Assembly: GCA_964023275.1 (NCBI GenBank)
Contig: OZ029919.1
Coordinates: forward strand, 3,431,367 to 3,495,366
DNA: 64,000 nucleotides
Source of the DNA: Norana najaformis
Taxonomy: Eukaryota > Annelida > Clitellata > Crassiclitellata > Hormogastridae
Direction of reading: 5' to 3'
A program made the translations under genes and the position numbers. Shown here piece by piece: positions 1-11,000 of this stretch. The notes under the pieces are model-generated. The model was given only the letters and a program-made list of their open reading frames with translations, was not told where the DNA came from and searched no databases. How positions within the stretch are numbered: the stretch's first letter is position 1; each line of letters begins with the position of its first letter.

Positions 1-330
1 AATATTTAAATTGAAATTGTAATATTAATTACAAATTTATATAGCTGCACTTCGCAAGAGACTGATCAGAGGTACAAAGAGACGTAGTTCCGATTAATAC
101 AAATCATACTTCTACTTTTCTTGGGATAATCCTTCTGACTTAATGCAGCACTAGTGAATAAGATGGTGCCCTGTGCTTAATCATTATCTTGAGATTTCTT
201 CGGCACTCAAAGAAAGGCATAGCAGGAACAAGCTCAGTCAAAACAAAATCGGTGGGCAGGTTAGATCAAGTTTAATTCCAGGTTTAATGTTAGTGTTAGA
301 TGTTAGTGTTAAATGATAGTTAAATGTTAC
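1..330. repeat. Left-edge DNA with family C fragments
   Basis: 130-270 holds a damaged family C copy, including tcttgagatttcttcgg and agtcaaaacaaaatcg. Short direct repeats of tgttagtgttaaatg occur at 287-325. No exon is recognised apart from the tentative one at 373-396. Confidence 0.45.
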
Positions 331-372
331 TGGTGGTTCAGAAATCAGGAGTTTACCATTACAGTTTTTATT

Positions 373-396
373 TTAACTTCCAGGGCTGTTAATGAG
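373..396 (-). CDS. RNF31: Tentative terminal exon of RNF31
   Basis: After exon 12 HOIP has only about 15 more residues. Here an acceptor AACAG followed by CTC gives seven codons (LINSPGS) and a TAA at 375-373, with AATAAA overlapping just downstream on the minus strand. Using the AG nine bases earlier shifts nothing in phase but gives a longer, unlike tail. A terminal exon beyond the left edge is also possible. Confidence 0.35.
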   Translation of the reverse strand, partial: LINSPGS

Positions 397-3300
397 CTGT
401 TGTTCTGCAATTAAGATAACCAAAACAATTCTTGAGAAAATTAAAGCAACGTAGTCGTTAATAGTCCACACATAAAAACGTACAAGTCTCAGACTTACTT
501 GCGCAAGCCGGCAGTGATACTGATCCGGTGTTTCTTTTGTATGCTGTTTTGGCACATCCGTGATTCCTGAATTCCGCAACTCACGAATGAGTTGTCTCTG
601 TGTCATGATTTCAGCTGGATCGATCTGGTGTCTCTGGATCATCCCAGCCAAGTACTCCTTATAATGTTTTCTAAAATTCAACAGAGTGCTATTAAGAAAA
701 GAATCAATCACTGGTGCAAATATATACAACCTCCAATAAATAAAACCGACTAGGTCTAAGCCAAAAAATTACCAGTTCTAAGCTAAAATTAACAGCATCT
801 AGCAACTTCTCATGACTGTTTCTTTGGCCTGGATTTACCCGTAAAGTATCAAGAGTCTCAACTGTGTAAGGTAACACCAAACATTAGGGCTGATTATCAA
901 ACACTGATGCTCATTTACAGTAGAAGCTACTGGAAGTACCTTACCTTGCATGAGGATACCAAGCATATAGAGGTATTATACCTCTCCCTATCCTGGTATG
1001 TAAACACCTACACATTTATATAGCACCTTTGAGGAACATTACAAAGGCATTCAACACTTCTACTGTAAAACGTCTTTTAAGAGTCTGGTCTCAGTTAAAC
1101 GCTGGTGTCCAAAACGTATGATATCTGCTACTTACTCGCAGAGGCCAGCATGGCCTGGAAGAATGGATTTTTTGCACAATTCATGCGTAAATCCGATGTC
1201 TGTATCCTGTTCTTCAAGGACCGGACAAGTTGTGACGTGAATTTGTGAATCTGTGTTGTATGACACGTTTTTAATCTACAATAAAGAAACCTGAAGATTC
1301 AGAGCACATCATTTTAATGAATTCAAAATAAGTGACACATCTCTGCGCAGATCTTTCTTCCACCCAAAACCGAAAACACTCCTCTTCCGCAGATCCTACC
1401 CTGATTCCTATTCTTCCCCTTATCTATGTCGCCTATCCAATTCCAAGCACTACTCACCACAGCTGTCTGATTGCATGCCTGCCTAACTCTTGGATCTTGA
1501 TCTGGAACCGAACCCTTCTTACCTATCAATTTTGTTCTGACTGAGCTGGTTCTGGTGACTTAGCTTTCATTGGGCACTGTAGAAAATGATTACAATAAGA
1601 GTAGACAATGTAAACATAATCGTTATCTTAGACGTCGGTGGCACAAGGAACACTTAAGTAAATCCTTTTCTTAAATGGCTTTACTGAAGATATCTACCTT
1701 CAGCAACTTCTGCAGTTCGCCCACACTTCTGTCACGCAAGTAGTACAGACAGTTTCGAGGATGGTGACAGTGAAGGCCGCCTGACTGTTTGCAGTGATTC
1801 CACTTCTTACAGGACTGTGAACAGCCAATTAAAATATCCACAGTTTATTTAAACTCGTTTAAAAATGTTTATTTTTATCCTGCAAACTGGAAGCTTCTGA
1901 AGTTAATTAAAGTTCAATACCAATTTTACATTAGGGGTCCACGTTTCCAACCTCTTTAGGCAAGAATTTGCACTAAAAAGAAGTTTGGTGCACATGGCAC
2001 ACAGATTGATATGGTTATTAAGTCTGCAACATACTGTTTTCAATTGTCCAAGACTGAAATTAAGGTAAGGATAGAAAAAACATAACAATAGAGATTTGTG
2101 GCAACTTTATTACTTTGGTTTTTTGGATACAAACTGTATAATCATATCTAGTGAAAATTTAACTGAATTAGTCAACATCCAGAGGTATCAGTGATGGTAT
2201 TTACCCGGACAAATGGTCTTGAGCACGAACTGCAGAACTCGTAATGACAAAAGGTGCACGTGAAATGAATACAGCCGCCTTTCGACATCAAATAGCGACG
2301 CTGACAGCGCGGACAATCTGAACAGAAACCACGAAGTATCCTACAGACATCATCGATATTACAAAGGCCCGATGGCCAAATGAAAATGTGTTCATCTTAC
2401 ACCGAAGCTCTCTGGGTTTGAATCATGCCTAACACCAGCATAGCTTAGGTGTTCTCTGTTGCTGGCCGAAAGGTTGGGAATACACTGACAACTTCTACGT
2501 TATCCTGTCAATTTTTTATATCATTTGGGCTATAACTCATTATTCTGTCATTTTTTTATATCATTTGGGCTATAACTCATCTGTTTCAACTTGCTTATCA
2601 ACCACAGTATGAGTTCCAGTATCCATGATCTATGGATTTTAACCGGGCTTCCCCAAGAGATCATGATTTTTGACTTTGGTTACACTTACAATAGATAACT
2701 TGTAAGACAGTAAGTAAGACATATGTTCACACGCCATGTGTCCATTGGCTGAGGAGGAATCGTAGGCATGGTAATGCTGCTACAGAAGTCATCAGATTAC
2801 ATTACATTAGTATATAAGAATATTTTATGCTTATTATTTATTATTACATTTATTACTTCTGTATTTACATGGCACCACTGTCTAATGAAGGACGTGTAAA
2901 AAGTGCTATTAAATGTTCAAATATATATGTATGTATATACATATATACATATATATATGTATATACATATATATACAAACACAGCCAATTACCAGTTGGT
3001 CTCTATACATTAAGATTTACTTCCAACAAATTTTGGTTTCAGTGATAGAGACAATGTTTTACCGATTCCGTTTTCCTGGAGTTGTTGTGCCAGTCCAGCC
3101 TCTTGAAATTGTGGATCATTCGATTCTTTCCATTCTTTGAACAGTTCACACGTGAGGCCCTCATGCTGTTCCTCCCACTACAACAACAGAAGGGTTAGGG
3201 TTTAGGGTTAGGCGTAAGGGTTAGGCGTAAGGGTTAGGGTTAACCCTAACCCTAACCTTTTTCTTTATGCTTTCCACAGTTTAGCCAGTAACAGATTCAG

Positions 3301-6300
3301 TTACTACTTAAACTCTTAAAATCACCCCAACACCTTTACAGCAAAGCTGCATACTGGCTTTTGATTGGGCCATTGTTTTACTTTAAAGTGATCACCATTG
3401 TATGTATGGGTATGTATGTATGCATGGATGTGTGTATGTATGTATGTATGTATGTGTATATGTATGTATGTGGGTATGTATGTATGTATATGTATCAAGA
3501 CACTATGTGTAACCTTGGAAGTACCTCACAAATGACTGACTAACTGATCCAAGCAATTACAAAACTTTGCTGAACAGTTTCGGTCAGCTGCATTTTCTTT
3601 CGAACACACAGGAGGGCATGTGTGAACTGGATGTGATATGTGTTTAATGCTCAGCAGGGACGGGCAGTTCACCCAGGGTTGAAAGGGATTCGCATGAAGC
3701 TGTTGGACTGAGCACAGGGCAGCAGATGCAAGTACATTGATATGTGTATGAGCATTCTGTGCAGTTTCATGGATAACATGTAATTGTAAATAAATTTGTA
3801 TACAAATTTTAGTGTATACCCACAATAGGAGCAAACCTTGTGTTGTAGCTAGGCCTTGGCCATGATTACAGGGTCAAATACAATAGAACATATATAAAAG
3901 GGAAGGCTGTTCCAAAAATCCAATGCAGTAGAAGTTACGGCGGGCAGAGCATAGCAAATGCTGACTCAGTGTGGAGATGACTAATGAGTATGGTAACAGT
4001 GCTAAAAAAGTTCTCTTTTGAATAGCTTTAGAGGAGGAGTCACAGAACATCTTAGAGGAGGAGTTACTGAACACTAACAGGTTTTTTGCACTTATGACAC
4101 ATTTTCATTCCACATTCCTGGCAGATGACTCGGTTGTAACTGTTTTCTTCAATCAAGAATCCCGAGTGGCAAGTGGCCTGACAATATCAAAATACAAACC
4201 ATATACCATCACGTACCTAAAAATGCTTTGGCAAAAATTCTCAATGCCTTGTATCATACTTGCACAATATGCATGATCCAGCCAACTCTAAAGATATATA
4301 TCAGGCAGCAGGCTGCCTGACCTCCTTCCAGACAGGTTGACTGAAAGCCTGCCAGACTGGCTGGTTTTCTGATTGACTGCCTGTCAGACTGACTTTCTGC
4401 CTAACTGATTGCCTGCCAGACTTGCTGGTTGACTGCCTGCTAGACTGCCTGCTAACCTAACTGACTGCCTGACTACCTAACTGACTGCCTGACTACCTAA
4501 CTGACTGCCTGACTACCTAACTGACTGCCTGATTACCTAACTGACTGCCTGCCTCATTAGCCGACTGACGGAATGATAGGCAAATTCATAAAGAGTAAAA
4601 AGGTCAATCTACTATAAGCTGATTGCTGATCCCGCTGCTCAAAGACATGATATTCTACATCTATGTTACGTCATGAACTGAGCCATGGCCTTCTGGAAAC
4701 TTACGTTGATACACCATCGGAAATTGGGATTCCTCACGAGATTCCACTCGGTCATTTTGCGCTGATAAGCATCGAAATCCTCTTCAGAAAGTAGTGTCTT
4801 CAGCTGAAAATTAAACCATAATTCATGTTTACAGAGTAAGGTAAAGTAAGGCAAGGGTATAATAAGGCAGTCCTGTAGGAAGCCAAATTTGCAGCTTGTA
4901 TGTCAAGAAAACCAGCCAGTGATAAATTGCAAATTTTGATTCATGTCTTTTATTAAACACCGCTAAACACAAATTTTCATATTAATGTAAACGATCTTAG
5001 GCTTCAAAACCAAAGTCCCGCTAATAATCTGTTTCCAATGTCATTTTTTCTTTAACCAGGCTTTAGAATGCACCTTGGGGAAGCATTGATTTCAGTGCAT
5101 TTATTGTATTGTATATTTGGAGATACATAACTGACTACATATAGTTTGCTGGTTGGCCAGCTGATCAAGTTAAACGTGTTCTTCGAGCATTATTAAATCT
5201 TGCTTGTATTGTACTGTGTTTAAAAATAAAGTGACATCTTGCCCTTGGTTCCAGCAGCTGGAAGTGTAGTGTAGCATCATCCACTTCCTCAACATCCGGC
5301 AGACGACAGACAGGACAGACGAAGTTGGCAACATAACCATCGTGAATCATCAGGACAAAATACCTCTGCATGCACGGATTGCAAACAATGCACTGGCACG
5401 TAAATAGGCCAAACATCTAACAACACACAGTCCATCCACAAGAATGTTACAATTGTAAACCGAAAGTACAAACCAACTGTAAAAAATATTAAGACTGGCA
5501 GTTGAAATCTGTGGAAATTCAACCACAATGCTGTAGCTCTATTTTTTCACCTCCACCAGCTTTCCACGGCTACCGAAGTGCCTATAAGATGGAGTTGTTT
5601 GTCCACAAGATCAAGTTGTATGTCTACAAGATGGAGTTGTTTGTCCACAAGATGAAGTAGTATGTCTACATTATGGGGTTGTATGGATACAAGATGGAGT
5701 TGTTTGTCTACAAGATGGAGTTGTATGCCTACAAGATGGAGTTGTTTGTCCACAAGATGAAGTTGTACGTCTACATTATGGGGTTGTATGGATACAAGAT
5801 GGAGTTCTATGCCTACACGAGGGAGTTGTGTGTCCATGTATTTTGGTGTGTGTTACAAGTGGTCACATGTGCATATTCGTGGCATATACAGAACAAGGAG
5901 TCTTCAAGTATATCTCTGGCTAATCTCCCTCAGCCTGGACTCTGCCTTGACCCACACCTTTACCACTAATTCTCTAGGCTCTCTGTCTCTGTGAACCGAA
6001 CTTCTGGGTACAGACCTGATTACAGCTTACATTTGCAGTGCCTTTGGCTGATGCCTTGTCATTAGAATCAGCGCTATGGAAGTGGCTAATTAATAAAAGT
6101 GTCTTCATTGTTTGAATCCAGGCTATCTATTTCATCGGATTACGTAGACCCATCTTTTCATCAACTCAGAACCAGTGTATTATGCACTTGGCAACTCGCT
6201 CTACATTCCAGCTCAAAGAAAACCACATGATATGGGTCATGGCTTTTCGCAGTTGCTGGCCATCAGGATTAGCCTACTAACTGGCATCGTGACCACCGGC

Positions 6301-7978
6301 TACCATCAATAAATTTAATGAAATAATTTGATACTCGATGTTCTGTCGAGCATATCCACACTACTAAGTGAACTCATGACATCCCAGGCTGTAAAGGCCT
6401 AACATAATAATCTATGTGTTTATTTCTGTATGTAAGTATGCATGTGTGTATGCATGTATGTACATATGTACATATGTATGGATATATGCATCAGCAGACA
6501 TTTAAGAGTGCCTCTCAAGTACCTCACAAAAGCACCGTCATTGCTAGCCTAAGTGGTGTTAAGTTCACTAACAATAAAGAGTTCACCTATAAGCAAACAT
6601 GCTCAGGCAACCGGAAAAATCACTACTGGGAGGCCCTTGCACACACACACAGAGCCTGAACAATAGAGTCTCATACTGACATTACATATTAATATTAATA
6701 ATGACAAAGACAGCAGTCACAAAGGCATTGTAGCCTCACCAACATGCTATGTTTAGGAGCTTCACAGTCAGCAAGGCACGTCAGAGACATGGCAAAGTAG
6801 GTTACAGCAGTAATCATAATCGCAAACTTGAGATTTCTATAGCGCCCAGTGAAAGCTAAGTCGCGGGAACCAGCTTATTGACAGTCGCTCATCAAAACAA
6901 AATCAACAGGCAAGAAGGGTTCGGTTCCAGGTCAAGATCCAAGAGTCAGGCAGGCAGGCAGGCAGTCAGATGGCTATGATGGGTGGTGCTTGGAAATGGA
7001 TCTGTGAGATAGATAAGGGGAAGAAGAGGAATCAGGACAGGATCTGTGGAATAGGAGTGTTTTCAGTTTTAAGTGGCAAAGTACATTTAGGACACAGCAA
7101 GGCCGCTGCCTTTAAATGGGTAGTGCCAGTCCAAAGCCTGGATAAAGAAGGAGGGCGACATCAACGGCCTTTGAAGCCATAAGATGTCGTTAAACATTGG
7201 AACTACTACTGCCACATCAGAGAAGGTAAAGTAGCATAACAGCAGAACAAGGTTAGATAATGCAAGGCAGAGCAAGGCCACTGAAATCTTGACTTCACAA
7301 CAGGAGGACGAAATGTTCACCCTTGCTCAGTCACACGACCTACAGCTTACACAGTTTCAAGCAATAGTCACGTTTTCATACAGGAGGAACCAAAAATAGG
7401 AGTCTGATGATAGGACGTGAACAAAACAGTTCTGAGAATAAGTAGCTCGGGGTCCCTTGGCTAAACTAATATCAATGCTCACCTCCTCCTCCTCCTCCTC
7501 TACGTATCAGCAGGCATTTACAAGACAAGCCAGCGAGAAAAGCAGCCAACCATAAAATTTGTGCCAAAAGAACGACTACAATAAACCTGGGTGAGAATGA
7601 TGACCAAAGAAATGAGGAAATGTAAGAGTTAAAATATTACACTGACAGCAACACTTAAAAAAAATAGCCCCGTTTCAAAGCCATACATAATGTTAACATG
7701 TACACCTAATCCAACAATAGATAGTTTGTGCAGTTTATACAGCACCTTTTATGGATCTTTTCGTTGTGCTCTGTGCATGCACCTTGCACCAATATGGCCT
7801 TTGTTTTGCCTCTCATATCATTTACTGTGATGAAGTCTGCAGTTCTGCTAAATATGTGTATGATGTGTGTTATGCGGATATATATATATATAAAGGTCTA
7901 AAGACAGGGAAATTTAAAGAAGGCTGGTGTAAGGGTGACCAAGCTGTAATGATAACAAAAGATTCGTTCACTTTGCAG

Positions 7979-8042
<64 letters not shown>

Positions 8043-11000
8043 ACTTTATTTACAAGACATCTTTCAATTGTGATCCATGAAACTTCACAATATCTGTCTG
8101 TTTCATAAGTTGAAATTTGACTGCACTGTATATCACCACAAAACACTCCGACACAAACCCATGCACCTGCTGTCCTGTGCTCACTCCAACTGCCTCATGC
8201 CAATGTCACCATTGGTGAACTGCCCATCCCTGCTAACAATTAAACACATATCACATCAGGTTCACACACACACACACACACACACACCTGCCTTTCCAAA
8301 GAAATGGATTACCTTATCGGAGGGAAGTGTGTCCCAGCAAATCTGACATTTCTGTTCAATGCATTCCAAAGCAGAGGCAATAACGTTCTCAATGGCAACA
8401 TTCCAGATCTCAGGATTCTTTCTTAGATCCTACAAACCAAAAACGCCTTTCATAAAAGAACCGAAGGACACCTTCACTCCTCAAATCAAAATCTAACATA
8501 ATCTAACCTAGAGACCTCTACAGCACTGTTATCGCAACAACCAACGATCGCTTCCAGTGATGCTGTAGTAAAAAATCATAAACCTTTAGAGTAGTCTAAT
8601 TAAATAATCAAAATATGACAGCATAAGAGCAAAAAGACCTAAAAGTGCAAACAGCCTGATCAAAAAAGAATTTTTTTAATCCCCTATTAGTCTTCTTGTC
8701 TGTGGATTGAGCTGCTGAATATCAACTTCATTATAATCGTAATTAGGACAGTGATCATCGGTTGATTCCTTGTGCATTATTACAACGGTGGTACATCAGA
8801 CAAGGAGTATACATTACAAGTTTACAAGATAAAAAACCTGGCCAATCATGAAATTAAATTCAGCAATCTTTCGACAAATTACAAGGCCACGAGTCTCAAT
8901 ATCATTTTCTGAGAACCTCTCAAATCAACCTCTCAACTAACTGATCTCAAAAAGTTGGACAAATGCACATACTGTATATGTGACAAAAATATCCCAATAA
9001 GTCACAGATCTGATGGGTATTAGTATTTACCAGTAAAAAATGCTCTACAACTTTTTCATTCATTCAAACCTCATTGTGTTGGTGAAGTGAAAGGGTGGAG
9101 TCTGCCAGATGACCATTCTGTTCCAGTTCGCTTACATATCTTGCGACAGTCATCTTCACTCCATCATTGCTTAAGCACTTCAAGGTACCACTGCAATCCA
9201 AATCGAGTTTACTCAGAATCAGAGAGGCAACGTTCCGGCAGAAATCTGATGACAGTGAGTAACCAGAGCGTTCAAGAAGCTCGTTGACCTGTTTGAAGGG
9301 CAACAAATACAACAATATATATCGTCGTCGTCATCATTGTCATCATCGTCATCATCATCATCATCAAACGGCTTTTTCACAATGATGATGATCACCTCTT
9401 TATATAATATATATATATAATATATATATATGCACATATGCATATATATGCATGTGCTTACAGTATGTATCTGAACATTTATGTAGCACCTTTCAAGATC
9501 CTTCCAAAGGCAATTACGATGTGTCTGTCAAGATTTTGATTGAAATCTTTATTTGGCTACTCATCAGCTTCAACCAAAAAATCAATACTGTTGCCCAGCA
9601 AGACAACAGTGTTGTTTCCATCAGTTCCACTGATACAACAGTTTTTACAGATTTTACAGATTAAGTCAATTGGATTATGGTTATTGCCTGGTTTAACTTT
9701 GGAGTGATCATTGTATATCATAGTAATGGCGGTACAGAAATGTTAACATTAGATTACCAGTAAATTCATCGTTGTCACCAGTAAACTCATCGTTGCCACC
9801 ACCACCACCACGATCATTATAATCAACATCCTCCTCCTCCTTTCCCTCCTTCTTTATCATCATCAGAATCATTCCTGTAACCACCATGACCACCACCACG
9901 ACCACCACCACTGCCATACTAATCATACTAACCATTTCGTTCCATTTGGAAATGAAGTGGATTCTGGACTTTTCAATGTCTTCATCATAAAACGACAGCA
10001 CTTTCACTAATTCAGCCTCAGCCACAGTACTGAAGTTGACCATTGGCATCTCCACTGAGTCCTCGATTTGCTTCATCAACATTGATACGGGGCTGTAGAC
10101 CCATACATCTACATCATCAGCTTCCTGTATACGTTCATGGTCAGTCTTCCTCGGCACCTGACATAATATGGAATCATAAACCTATCAGGTAGAAAATTCA
10201 GAAGTGTCAAGTTGTTTACTGAATATGCCAAACAGATGTCGTTTTTGCCCTGTATCGTTCGCTGACTTATTTATTCACTGGATTCATTACTCACAGATGT
10301 ACATCACGGTGGTCTATCAGTAACACATTTGATCAATGATCATGCGGTTGCGGGTTTGACTCCATAACAACCCTAGGCAAGTTGTTTGCAAACAACATGC
10401 CTCTGTCACCAAGCGGGAGAATTTGGTACGGGCATAAGCTGGGAAGTAAACGGCAAGTCCTGCGATGCACTGGTCCCATGTCCAGGACCTTGGATTCGTC
10501 CATTGCCAGCTCAAGGGCCAAGAAAAGGAGATGAGCACCTCCCCTGCATCTTATTTACTTTACTTTACTCAGTGCAAACAGCTCAAAGGGCACAGTCTAT
10601 GTTCTGCAAGGATTGCATGGATTTGAGTCGTTTTCTTCTGGTAATGTAATGTTAACGAAGATCCAGAAGTTAACAATGGGAGAAGCCAAGGAAGCAAAGT
10701 CATATTCAACTTTGCTAATTTTACCTCACCAGGAGTTTTTATATAGCAGAAAAACTTTGTACTTTTCAAGTGAATTTTTATGATGATGATGATGACGATG
10801 ATGACGATGATGATGAAGATGATGAATGCAGATGAATGCCTGAAGATAAGAGTCTGACTAAAAACAAAAAGCATGACAAAGAGATTTTATTCACATTCAC
10901 TGCTCATTCACTAGGTCACCTGCTGACTCATTCACTCTCATGCATTCACTTACCGGCAACATTCCTCCATCTTCACCCATCAGTGCAGCTCTTCGTTTCT

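Larger units (their letters stand above)
2916..3535. repeat. TA/TGTA microsatellites
   Basis: Alternating tatatgtatatacatatata at 2920-2975 and (TGTA)n at 3400-3495, with exon 8 between them. The long open frames through these tracts are repeat artefacts. Confidence 0.75.

Noticed and set aside
1903..2088. Minus frame with CAMCTK as an RNF31 LDD exon
   Set aside because: No HOIP-like motif. The exon at 1698-1814 fits the alignment and phase.
3191..3257. True chromosome end
   Set aside because: Short, inverted in the middle and enclosed within a gene intron, so interstitial.
3526..3834. Cys-containing minus frame that might be an RNF31 zinc segment
   Set aside because: It is repeat H, present inverted near 8160. 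The true IBR exons at 4079-4177 and 3063-3177 account for the family alignment.
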